Shown: piece after piece, positions 15,602-23,346 of the stretch | How the letters are laid out: every line of letters starts with the position of its first letter | Position numbering within the stretch: position 1 is the stretch's first letter | Assembly: GCA_047975545.1 (NCBI GenBank) | Contig: JBKEDS010000016.1 | Location: forward strand, 1 to 33,042 | From: JBKEDS01 sp047975545 | GTDB taxonomy: Bacteria; Bacteroidota; Bacteroidia; Flavobacteriales; Flavobacteriaceae | Length of the DNA: 33,042 bases | Reading direction: 5' to 3' | The notes under the pieces: model-generated | Told to the model about the DNA's origin: nothing | What the model saw: the letters and a program-made list of their open reading frames with translations, nothing else | Databases searched by the model: none | Position numbers and translations under genes: made by a program

Positions 15602-18364
15602 ATGACGACTTTCATTCTCGACGTATTAAAAGATTTAAAGGAAAAGGATGCAAACCTTTCCAATCTAATCTTTGTTTTGCCCAGCAAACGGGCCGGTTTG
15701 TTTTTAAGGCACCAACTGCATTTGGTGGCCGGGAAAACCATGTTTTCGCCTTCAATATTAAGTATCGAGGAATTTGTGGAAACCCTATCGGGCTTAAAAG
15801 CGTTAAGCAATACCGAATTGCTTTTTGAGTTTTACACCGTATATTTGGAACTTACACCGGAAAACCCCGATACGTTCGAAGTGTTTTCAAAATGGGCGCA
15901 AATACTGCTTCAGGACTTTAACGAAATAGACCGTTATAATATTCCGCAAAAGCAAATTTTTAGTTATTTGGAAGCTATCCAAGAAATAAACCATTGGTCG
16001 CTGGAGCGGAACAAAACCGAATTGGTTGCCAATTATCTTAAATTTTGGAAAAAGTTAAGCACCTATTACACAAAGTTTAGCGAACAGCTTCAACAAAAAA
16101 AGAAAGGCTATCAAGGTTTAATTTATAGGGAAGCCGTAAATAATTTAGAAAAATATATTGCCGAAAACCCTAATAACCAACATGTTTTTTTAGGGTTTAA
16201 TGCCCTAAATACCTGCGAGGAAACCATTATAAAACAATTGCTTCATCACAAAAAAGCAACTATTTATTGGGATATAGACCATGCGTTTTTAAACCATCCC
16301 AAATACGCCAAGCACGATGCGGCCCTGTTCATTAAGCAGCATAAAAACAACTGGGCTTATTTTAAAGACCACGAGCTTAACTGGGCATCTTCTTATTACG
16401 CACAGCCTAAAATCGTTAGTGTTTACGGTATTCCAAAAAATATTGGGCAAGCCAAGCAAATTGGAAGCCTGTTAAAAACACTCCAAACCAACAACCAATC
16501 CTTAGAAAGTACCGCTGTGGTTCTGGGCGACGAAAACCTGCTAATACCAACGCTAAACGCCATACCCGAATCGGTTAATAGCTTAAACATTACCATGGGG
16601 CTTCCGCTAACGGCTATTCCATTGGCTTCGTTGTTCGATAGTTTATTCCGTATGCACAAATCGGTAGCCAAATCGTTTTATTTTAAAGATGTGGTAAACG
16701 TGTTATCGCATCCGTTTATCGAACCTTTGTTTTACCATGAAAATACGGATTTCGCTACACTAATAACCGAAACTATCGAAACCCAAAACATGGTATACCT
16801 AACCCCCGAACGCTTAACAGCATTAGCACCAAAGGTAAAGCCCGTTATCCATATGCTATTCCGTAATTGGGATAACCCAAACCGTGCGATACAAAATTGC
16901 CTACAACTTATCCAAGCCATAAAAGCGTATTTTAAAAACCAAAAGCAAGCACATTTGCTGTCGCTGGAATACTTGTTCCGTTTTAACGAACTGTTTAACG
17001 AACTACAACGCTTAAACACGCATTACGGCCATGTAACGGATATTTCGGCCCTATACGGCGTATATAAGGAGTTATTAAGTAGCCAAACCCTGGATTTTCA
17101 AGGCGAACCCCTACAAGGTTTGCAAATTATGGGCATGCTGGAGTCGCGGGTACTCGATTTTGAAACCGTTATTATAGCATCGGTCAACGAAGGAGTCCTA
17201 CCCTCGGGAAAAAGCAACAATTCCTTTATTCCCTTCGACATTAAATTAGAAAACAAACTGCCCACTTATAAGGAAAAAGATGCCGTGTATACCTACCACT
17301 TTTACCGATTGCTACAACGGGCCAAAAACGTTTTCATTCTGTACAATACCGAAGCCGATGTGCTTACGGCCGGCGAAAAAAGCCGATTTATTACGCAAAT
17401 GGAAATAGAGGGTATCCATAAAATAAGCCACAAAATAATCGTTCCAAAAACTCCTAAAACAGAACCAACTTTAATAAATGTTAATAAAAATGAAAACCTG
17501 ATAAATAGGCTAATACAAGTTGCCGAAAAAGGATTTTCACCTTCATCCTTAACCACGTACATAAGAAACCCTATCGATTTTTATTATCAAAAAGTACTAA
17601 ATATAAAAAGTTACGATGAAGTTGAAGAAACCGTAGCGGCAAACACCCTGGGGACCGTAGTGCACAACACCTTAGAGGATTTTTACAAACCCCTTGAAGG
17701 TAAAATCCTATCGGCCGATATTATAAAAAATTTAGAAAAAGAAATCGATAAAACCGTAAGCCACCATTTTAAGGAACTGTACAAGGAAGGCGATATTACC
17801 AAAGGCAAAAACCTGATTATTTACGAAATTGCCAAACGTTACGTATCCAACTTTTTAAACTTGGAGCTTAAAGATATTGATGCCGGAAATGAAATTAAAA
17901 TTTTGGCAATCGAAGCCAATAAAACCGTTTCGTTGGTTGTTCCCGAATTGGGTTTTCCCATAAAACTAACCGGAAAAGTCGATAGGGTAGACCAATACAA
18001 TGGTACAACCCGCATTATAGACTATAAAACCGGACGGGTGGACCAATCCCAAGTAGAATTGGTAAACTGGGGCAACGTTACGCAGGATTACACCAAATAC
18101 AGTAAAAGTTTTCAAATACTAATGTACGTTTACATGATGCACAATAGCGGCGATACAACCCTACCTGTCGAGGCCGGAATTATTTCGTTTAAAAATTTAA
18201 GTTCGGGCGTTTTAAAATTCACCAAAAAGGATAAAGCCGGCCCAGGAGCCAAAAAAAACACCCTAATTACCGAAGAAACCCTAACCCATTTTATTGTAGA
18301 ACTAAAACAATTAATTATCGAAATTTGCAACATCGATATACCATTTACCGAAAAGGAAATTTAA
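15602..18364 (+). CDS. PD-(D/E)XK nuclease family protein, AddB-like
   Basis: This 920-residue protein has the AddB layout: a long inactive helicase-like N-terminal part and a C-terminal RecB-type nuclease. The N-terminus reads FVLPSKRAGLFLRHQL and has no Walker A motif. MGMLESRVLDFETVIIAS near residue 510 matches the helicase-like fold. The nuclease site is His688 (GTVVHNTLEDF), Asp794 (GKVDRVDQ) and Asp807-Tyr-Lys809 (IIDYKTG). AddB proteins of Firmicutes hold an iron-sulfur cluster through four Cys. Here the first Cys position, in the YxxCPxxF-type motif, is Asn656 (YIRNPIDF), and the C-terminus has no Cys cluster. It probably works with the AddA-like protein at 10676-13813. The next gene starts at the base after its stop. 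Confidence 0.85.
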   Translation: MTTFILDVLKDLKEKDANLSNLIFVLPSKRAGLFLRHQLHLVAGKTMFSPSILSIEEFVETLSGLKALSNTELLFEFYTVYLELTPENPDTFEVFSKWAQILLQDFNEIDRYNIPQKQIFSYLEAIQEINHWSLERNKTELVANYLKFWKKLSTYYTKFSEQLQQKKKGYQGLIYREAVNNLEKYIAENPNNQHVFLGFNALNTCEETIIKQLLHHKKATIYWDIDHAFLNHPKYAKHDAALFIKQHKNNWAYFKDHELNWASSYYAQPKIVSVYGIPKNIGQAKQIGSLLKTLQTNNQSLESTAVVLGDENLLIPTLNAIPESVNSLNITMGLPLTAIPLASLFDSLFRMHKSVAKSFYFKDVVNVLSHPFIEPLFYHENTDFATLITETIETQNMVYLTPERLTALAPKVKPVIHMLFRNWDNPNRAIQNCLQLIQAIKAYFKNQKQAHLLSLEYLFRFNELFNELQRLNTHYGHVTDISALYGVYKELLSSQTLDFQGEPLQGLQIMGMLESRVLDFETVIIASVNEGVLPSGKSNNSFIPFDIKLENKLPTYKEKDAVYTYHFYRLLQRAKNVFILYNTEADVLTAGEKSRFITQMEIEGIHKISHKIIVPKTPKTEPTLINVNKNENLINRLIQVAEKGFSPSSLTTYIRNPIDFYYQKVLNIKSYDEVEETVAANTLGTVVHNTLEDFYKPLEGKILSADIIKNLEKEIDKTVSHHFKELYKEGDITKGKNLIIYEIAKRYVSNFLNLELKDIDAGNEIKILAIEANKTVSLVVPELGFPIKLTGKVDRVDQYNGTTRIIDYKTGRVDQSQVELVNWGNVTQDYTKYSKSFQILMYVYMMHNSGDTTLPVEAGIISFKNLSSGVLKFTKKDKAGPGAKKNTLITEETLTHFIVELKQLIIEICNIDIPFTEKEI

Positions 18365-19042
18365 ATGCCAACCCACCAACCCCCACATATTTATTACGAC
18401 AACGCTGCCAAGATATACGTGGCTACCGACTGCATTATTTTTGGTTTCGACAACGGCATTTTAAAACTCCTACTGTTTAAACGCCGTGTAGAACCTTTAA
18501 AAGGCAAACTTTCGCTTATCGGCAGTTTTGTAAAACCAAACGAAAACGCCACCGAAGCGGCAAAGCGCGTGCTAAAGGAAATAACGGGATTGGACAATAT
18601 TTTTATGGAAGAACTGAAAACATACAGCGAGGTCGATAGGGATTCCGGTGCGCGCTGTATTTCCATTGCACAATATGCCTTAATTAGAATAGAAGAATAC
18701 AATAAAGAACTTGTTGAAAAACACGGCGCTTTTTGGTGCCAGGTAAACCAGTTGCCGCAATTAGTGCTGGACCACAACACCATGGTTAACGATGCCTTGG
18801 AACGCCTAACCGAAAAATCGAAATTTTACCCCATAGGCATTGAGTTATTGCCCGAAAATTTTACCATACCCCAACTTCAGGATTTATACGAGGTTATCCA
18901 CCAAAAAAAGATGGACTCCCGTAATTTTAGAAAAAAACTGTTGTCGTTAAAACTGCTTATCCCGTTGAACAAAAAAGACAAAACAGCATCCAAAAAAGGC
19001 GCATTTCTGTATAAATTCGATTATAAAAAATATAAGCGGTAA
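18365..19042 (+). CDS. NrtR-type transcriptional regulator (Nudix domain plus winged helix)
   Basis: The 225-residue protein begins with a Nudix fold (about 1-150: ATDCIIFGFDNGILKLLLFK, then GSFVKPNENATEAAKRVLKE). The Nudix box requires RExxEE; here it reads RVLKEITGL, so two catalytic glutamates are missing and hydrolysis is unlikely. The C-terminal part FTIPQLQDLYEVI to KKGAFLYKF is a winged helix typical of the NrtR family. In this family the Nudix domain senses a ligand, and Bacteroides AraR is a member that controls arabinose genes. The ligand and targets here are unknown. Its ATG directly abuts the TAA of the AddB-like gene, implying co-transcription; I know of no functional link between the two. 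Confidence 0.85.
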   Translation: MPTHQPPHIYYDNAAKIYVATDCIIFGFDNGILKLLLFKRRVEPLKGKLSLIGSFVKPNENATEAAKRVLKEITGLDNIFMEELKTYSEVDRDSGARCISIAQYALIRIEEYNKELVEKHGAFWCQVNQLPQLVLDHNTMVNDALERLTEKSKFYPIGIELLPENFTIPQLQDLYEVIHQKKMDSRNFRKKLLSLKLLIPLNKKDKTASKKGAFLYKFDYKKYKR

Positions 19043-19048
19043 GAAGAA

Positions 19049-19113
19049 AAAGGCTTTAATTTTTCGCTTTTTAAATAGAAAAAGCCTTTAAAGTGTTTGC
19101 TTTAAAGGCTTTT
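19049..19113. terminator. Bidirectional terminator with three complementary arms
   Basis: AAAGCCTTTAAAG (19081-19093) pairs perfectly with CTTTAAAGGCTTT (19100-19112) around a six-base loop and ends in T on either strand, so it can serve both the regulator gene (+) and the tRNA (-). A further arm, AAAGGCTTT at 19049-19057, is also complementary to 19081-19089, so a competing hairpin is possible. Confidence 0.7.
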
Positions 19114-19114
19114 G

Positions 19115-19188
19115 TGGAGAAGATCGGGCTCGAACCGACGACCTTTTGACTGCCAGTCAAACGCTCTAGCCAACTGAGCTACATCCCC
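19115..19188 (-). tRNA. tRNA-Ala (GGC)
   Basis: Read on the minus strand, the 74-base gene folds into a full cloverleaf: acceptor GGGGATG/CTTCTCC, D arm GCTC-AGTTGGCTA-GAGC, anticodon stem TTTGA/TCAAA with loop CTGGCAG, and T arm GTCGG-TTCGAGC-CCGAT. The anticodon at positions 34-36 is GGC, reading alanine codons. The G3:U70 pair, the identity mark of tRNA-Ala, is present, as is discriminator A73. There is a U6:U67 mismatch in the acceptor stem. The 3' CCA is not encoded (the next bases are CAC). Confidence 0.93.
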
Positions 19189-19201
19189 ATTTTTGGAAGC
19201 A

Positions 19202-19209
19202 CAAAAATA
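19202..19209 (-). promoter_or_regulatory. Putative tRNA-Ala promoter -7 box
   Basis: The minus strand reads TATTTTTG, an exact TAnnTTTG, 13 bases upstream of the mature tRNA 5' end, so transcription would begin about seven bases before the tRNA. No good -33 element is visible. Confidence 0.4.
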
Positions 19210-19352
19210 GAAACAATTTATTAATACCGAAAACTAAAACGAAAAATAATTGTATATCGGGCTATATTTTTATTGAAAAAAGGGCAAATGGCAAAAAATC
19301 ACGACCTTAGCAGCTTAATTTTTTTCAAACAGAAAACAAATACAACTTTGGT

Positions 19353-20690
19353 TTGAGTTCAGATATAAGTTTTAAGCATATAAACAAATTGGCTATTCCG
19401 GCCTTAATTGCCGGAATTTCCGAACCCATACTATCGATAACCGACACCGCTATTGTGGGGAATATAAACGTAAATCCAACCGAATCGTTGGCGGCCGTAG
19501 GCATTGTGGGTACTTTTATTTCCATGCTTGTATGGGTGTTGGGGCAAACCCGGAGCGCTATTTCGTCAATTGTATCGCAATATGTTGGTGCCAACAAGGT
19601 CGAAGCCGTAAAAAACCTGCCTGCCCAAGCCATTTTTATTATTACATTGTTAAGTGTTTTAATTATAATAGGCACTTATCCCTTTGCTAAAAGTATTTTC
19701 AAATTGTACAATGCTTCACATTTAATTTTAGAATATAGTGTTACGTATTATAATATACGGGTGTTTGGGTTTCCTTTCACCTTGTTTACCATGGCGGTTT
19801 TTGGTACGTTCAGGGGGCTGCAAAACACGTTTTATCCTATGATAATTGCTGTTGTTGGCGCTTTGGTTAATATTGTGCTCGATGTTGTTTTGGTATTTGG
19901 TGTGCCTTCCCTTCTTATTCCGGCCCTAAATATCGAGGGCGCGGCATATGCCAGTGTTATGGCGCAATTTATCATGGCCGTGCTGTCGGCTTATTTCTTA
20001 TTAAAAAAAACAAATATCCCGTTAAAATTAAGTTTTCCGTTAAATAAGGAAATAAACAAGTTTGTTGTTATGGTCCTTAATTTGTTTGTGCGTACACTGG
20101 CCTTAAACGTTACCCTGTATTTTGCAACCCGATTTGCTACGGGCTATGGCGCTTCGTACATTGCTGCGTATACCATTGCCATAAACTTATGGTTTTTCGG
20201 GGCTTTTTTTATCGATGGCTACGCCAGTGCCGGCAATATTTTGTCGGGCAAGCTGTTGGGGGCAAAACAATACCAAAATCTTATGGCGTTAAGCAACAAA
20301 CTTATTAAATACGGTATTGTTGTTGGCGTTGTATTGGCACTTGTTGGTGCTGTTTTTTATTATCCCATAGGGCGGATTTTTTCTAAGGACCCCGAAGTTT
20401 TAAACTTGTTTTACAAATCGTTTTGGTTGGTTTTGGCCATGCAACCCCTATGTGCTTTGGCCTTTATTTTCGATGGCATGTTTAAGGGCTTGGGGCGTAT
20501 GAAATTTTTAAGGAACGTACTCCTGTTTTCAACCTTTTTGGTTTTTGTGCCGGTCCTTTTTTTGCTGGACCATTTAGGCTATAAATTAAACGGCATATTT
20601 CTATCATTAGCCTTATGGATTATAGCCCGTGGATTGCCTTTGATTGTAAAATTCAGGAAAACATTTATTCCGCTGTCCAAAAACCGTTAA
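19353..20690 (+). CDS. MATE family efflux transporter (DinF-like subgroup)
   Basis: This inner-membrane antiporter uses an ion gradient to export cationic drugs or metabolites. The 445-residue protein has about 12 hydrophobic segments and opens with the family sequence KLAIPALIAGISEPILSITD followed by TAIVG. The frame opens after a TAG at 19308 and has no ATG before conserved sequence, so the start is TTG at 19353. Its stop codon is also the first bases of a candidate promoter for the small gene downstream. The natural substrate cannot be predicted. Confidence 0.9.
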   Translation: MSSDISFKHINKLAIPALIAGISEPILSITDTAIVGNINVNPTESLAAVGIVGTFISMLVWVLGQTRSAISSIVSQYVGANKVEAVKNLPAQAIFIITLLSVLIIIGTYPFAKSIFKLYNASHLILEYSVTYYNIRVFGFPFTLFTMAVFGTFRGLQNTFYPMIIAVVGALVNIVLDVVLVFGVPSLLIPALNIEGAAYASVMAQFIMAVLSAYFLLKKTNIPLKLSFPLNKEINKFVVMVLNLFVRTLALNVTLYFATRFATGYGASYIAAYTIAINLWFFGAFFIDGYASAGNILSGKLLGAKQYQNLMALSNKLIKYGIVVGVVLALVGAVFYYPIGRIFSKDPEVLNLFYKSFWLVLAMQPLCALAFIFDGMFKGLGRMKFLRNVLLFSTFLVFVPVLFLLDHLGYKLNGIFLSLALWIIARGLPLIVKFRKTFIPLSKNR

Positions 20691-20695
20691 CTTTG
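20688..20695 (+). promoter_or_regulatory. Putative promoter -7 box overlapping the MATE stop codon
   Basis: TAACTTTG fits TAnnTTTG exactly, and its first three bases are the TAA stop of the MATE gene. Transcription would begin near 20702, about 14 bases before the small ORF at 20716. The -33 region is poor. Confidence 0.4.
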
Positions 20696-20715
20696 TAGCC
20701 CGCAAAAACAACCCC

Positions 20716-20889
20716 ATGCAACTACTCGTTTTGTTACAGGATATAGATGCCATAAAGGAAAAAATAGAACAGGCTCCCGATAAAAGCTACGAAATTGGCG
20801 TTTTTATTGGTACCATGTTGCCATTTGTGGTGCTGGTTGTTGTAGCTTACCTTGTTTACAGGTACAACAAAAACAGGGCAAACCGCTAA
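20716..20889 (+). CDS. Small single-pass membrane protein, 57 residues
   Basis: ATG to TAA encodes 57 residues. The N-terminal part MQLLVLLQDIDAIKEKIEQA looks like an amphipathic helix. One strong membrane segment follows at about residues 29-48 (VFIGTMLPFVVLVVVAYLVY), and the tail RYNKNRANR is positively charged, predicting a cytoplasmic C-terminus. I do not recognise the family. It is supported by its own candidate promoter, by being out of line with any competing gene, and by its clean hydrophobic and charge pattern. It lies 25 bases after the MATE gene and could also be co-transcribed with it. Confidence 0.65.
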   Translation: MQLLVLLQDIDAIKEKIEQAPDKSYEIGVFIGTMLPFVVLVVVAYLVYRYNKNRANR

Positions 20890-20967
20890 TTTTTCAGTCT
20901 TATTTTGATGCCGAATCAGTATCTTTTTTGTAAATAAAAGGATTCCGTTAAACTCATTTTTAAATCG

Positions 20968-20975
20968 TATTTTTG
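20968..20975 (+). promoter_or_regulatory. Putative promoter -7 box for the OsmC-PNGase F-recJ-MFS unit
   Basis: TATTTTTG matches TAnnTTTG exactly, 24 bases before the ATG at 21000, giving a leader of about 18 bases. The -33 position has no clear TTG. Confidence 0.45.
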
Positions 20976-20999
20976 AAACAATCAAAATAAAACACCACC

Positions 21000-21419
21000 A
21001 TGACAAACCATATTACAACAACCTGGTTGGGCAACATGAAATTTGAAAGCACCAACCCGTCCGGACACAACCTTTTTATCGATGCAGGCGAAGAAAACGG
21101 TGGAAAGGGTGAAGGCTATCGCCCTAAAGCCCTAATGCTATCGGCTTTGGCAGGGTGTTCGGGATTGGATGTGGCCTCGCTTATTAAAAAAATGAAACTG
21201 GAAGTCGATACCTTTAAAATTGAAATCGATGCCAACTTAACCGACGAAAACCCCAAGTACTACGACAAGGTTGCCATGAACTTTCATTTTTTTGGGGGAA
21301 ACTTAGACGAAAAAAAACTTCAAAAAGCAGTTAATTTATCCATTGAAAAATACTGCGGCGTTATGGAAATGTTCCGCCAGTTTGCAAAAGTTGAAGTCAA
21401 TACGTTTTTTAACAGTTAA
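21000..21419 (+). CDS. OsmC family protein
   Basis: OsmC/Ohr proteins are small dimeric thiol peroxidases that reduce organic hydroperoxides in the cytoplasm. The 139-residue sequence has the expected two Cys: Cys53 in LAGCSGLDV on the central helix and Cys119 in EKYCGVMEM. The RPKALMLSALAGC segment is typical of the YhfA/OsmC-like branch rather than true Ohr, so peroxidase activity is likely but not certain. It is first in a run of four closely packed genes; the next gene begins 10 bases after its stop. Confidence 0.85.
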   Translation: MTNHITTTWLGNMKFESTNPSGHNLFIDAGEENGGKGEGYRPKALMLSALAGCSGLDVASLIKKMKLEVDTFKIEIDANLTDENPKYYDKVAMNFHFFGGNLDEKKLQKAVNLSIEKYCGVMEMFRQFAKVEVNTFFNS

Positions 21420-21429
21420 ATTATTTCAC

Positions 21430-23337
21430 TTGAACAAAATCGCAATCCTATTTTTGTGTTTCGTTTTTATTGTTTTTTATGGACAATCGCAAGAAAAAAC
21501 CCATATTGTTTCGCATAAAGGCGAAACCATAGTTACCGACCCCTCAAAAGGGCGTAATAGCTATAAACGTTGGGTGGTGTTCCCCGATATTTCAAAAAAC
21601 ATTCGCAATATTACCCTAAACCTTAAATTTGAGTGCCCCGATAGTATGCGCTGTGCCGATTGGGATTATGTGGACCATATTAAGGCTCGCCAAAAAAATG
21701 ACTCAACCGTTTACGAAATTGCCCGCATGCTAACCCCTTACGGTGGTTTTTTTCAAAACGATTGGGGTTTCGAGTGGCAGGTAGATGTTACCGATTTTAG
21801 CCTAATTTTAAGGAATGATGTTGAAATAGACTATATCCATACCGGTTACGAGGACAATAAAACCCGTGGTTGGAAAGTTACGGTCGATTTTGAAATTACC
21901 TACGGCATGCCCGTTGCCAATCCTTTGGCAATCCATAAAATATACGACGGCAACTTTAAGTATGGCGATAAGGACAATGAAATAGAAAACCATTTAATTC
22001 CCGTTACCTTTAATGCCAACCCAAAAACAAAGGTTTCAAAAATTAAAATCCACCAAACCGGACATGGCATGGATGCCAACGGTTGCGGGGAATTTTGCAG
22101 TAAATACCGCAATATTATTTTTAACGGAAAAACCATAGACCGCCAAGATTTATGGATGGAATGTGGCGACAATCCGCTTTACCCACAAGCTGGCACATGG
22201 ATTTTCGACCGTGCCAATTGGTGCCCCGGATATTTGCTGCAACCCGACGAGGTTATGCTAAACGCCATTGCCGGACAGCCCAACACCATAGATGTTAATA
22301 TGGAAGCCTACCAAACCGAAAAACCCAGTGCCAACGAACTTTTATCGGCTTTTGTTTTCGAATACGAAAAACCAAATGCCCAAAACGATGTTGCCTTAAT
22401 AGATATTGTGCAACCATCGACCCAATTGCGGCATAGCCGGAAAAATCCGTTTGGGGGCTTGCCCGTTATTCAAGTAAAGAACAACGGAAGCAATCCTTTA
22501 AAAAAAATGACCATTCAATATTTTATCGATGGCGAAAAACCGCAGGTATACAACTGGACGGGACAAATCGATTTTGGCAGCGCAGCAACCATTACCCTGC
22601 CAACCGAAGTGTTTAGCAAAAAAGAACAAGCTACGTTTAATGTAAAATTGTTAAAACCAAACGGAAAACCCGATGCCTTTAAAGCGGATAACATCTTGAA
22701 ATCCCAATACAAGCGCCCGGATATTTTACCCGAAAAAATTATTGTATACTACAAAACCAATAATAAGCCCTACCAAAATACATACAGTATAAAAAATAGT
22801 TTTGGACATGTAGTGTTTGCCAAAGACAGTATAAATATGCAACCAAGTACCGTATACCAAGACACCATTGCACTAAAACCGGGAAACTACAATTTTAGGT
22901 TTAACGACACCAAAGGCGATGGTTTGGAATTTTGGTACAATGCCAAGGACGGTCGTGGTGAAGTTAAACTGTTGGACACTTTAGGCAAAGCTACCAAGCA
23001 ATTCAAGTCCGATTTTGGTAGCCATATTGACTATCACTTTTCCGTACAGCCCGACATGTCCTATAAATTGGACGACACACCCTCCGTAAGCGTTTTTCCC
23101 GCACGAACCCAAGGTCCAATTTCGCTTGATTATTTTAGTAATACGCCCGCCAATGTAAAAGTGCTTATTGTAGACCAAGACGACGAAAGTAAAATATTGG
23201 AAGAACATCAATACACTAATTACAGTCGAGGGCCATTGTTTTTCAATTTATCATATTTACCTGCAAAACGGTATTATATTTTGGTTTATATGAACGATGG
23301 ACTTATTTATAAAAACAGAATCCGATTAAAAGAATAA
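21430..23337 (+). CDS. PNGase F-like peptide-N-glycosidase with C-terminal extension, secreted
   Basis: PNGase F releases whole N-glycans by cleaving the glycan-asparagine amide bond. An ATG at 21343 lies inside osmC and would hide the signal peptide. The TTG at 21430 gives 635 residues and a clean signal peptide, (M)NKIAILFLCFVFIVFYGQS, so it is chosen. Comparison with Elizabethkingia PNGase F from memory aligns Asp79 (CADWDYV) with catalytic Asp60, Glu221 (GCGEFC) with Glu206, and by an ungapped match Glu141 with Glu118. Cysteine pairs 69/75 and 219/223 and the TWIFDRANWCPG motif also match. About 300 extra residues follow: a CARDB-like Ig fold (VALIDIVQPS...), another beta domain, and a tail (LSYLPAKRYYILVYMNDG...) resembling a type IX secretion sorting domain. 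It may act at the cell surface. Confidence 0.82.
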   Translation: MNKIAILFLCFVFIVFYGQSQEKTHIVSHKGETIVTDPSKGRNSYKRWVVFPDISKNIRNITLNLKFECPDSMRCADWDYVDHIKARQKNDSTVYEIARMLTPYGGFFQNDWGFEWQVDVTDFSLILRNDVEIDYIHTGYEDNKTRGWKVTVDFEITYGMPVANPLAIHKIYDGNFKYGDKDNEIENHLIPVTFNANPKTKVSKIKIHQTGHGMDANGCGEFCSKYRNIIFNGKTIDRQDLWMECGDNPLYPQAGTWIFDRANWCPGYLLQPDEVMLNAIAGQPNTIDVNMEAYQTEKPSANELLSAFVFEYEKPNAQNDVALIDIVQPSTQLRHSRKNPFGGLPVIQVKNNGSNPLKKMTIQYFIDGEKPQVYNWTGQIDFGSAATITLPTEVFSKKEQATFNVKLLKPNGKPDAFKADNILKSQYKRPDILPEKIIVYYKTNNKPYQNTYSIKNSFGHVVFAKDSINMQPSTVYQDTIALKPGNYNFRFNDTKGDGLEFWYNAKDGRGEVKLLDTLGKATKQFKSDFGSHIDYHFSVQPDMSYKLDDTPSVSVFPARTQGPISLDYFSNTPANVKVLIVDQDDESKILEEHQYTNYSRGPLFFNLSYLPAKRYYILVYMNDGLIYKNRIRLKE

Positions 23338-23346
23338 AACCCACGC

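Noticed and set aside
21343..21429. ATG-initiated N-terminal extension of the PNGase F-like gene
   Set aside because: It lies inside osmC in another frame, has no conservation I recognise, and would bury an otherwise clean signal peptide that begins at the TTG at 21430.
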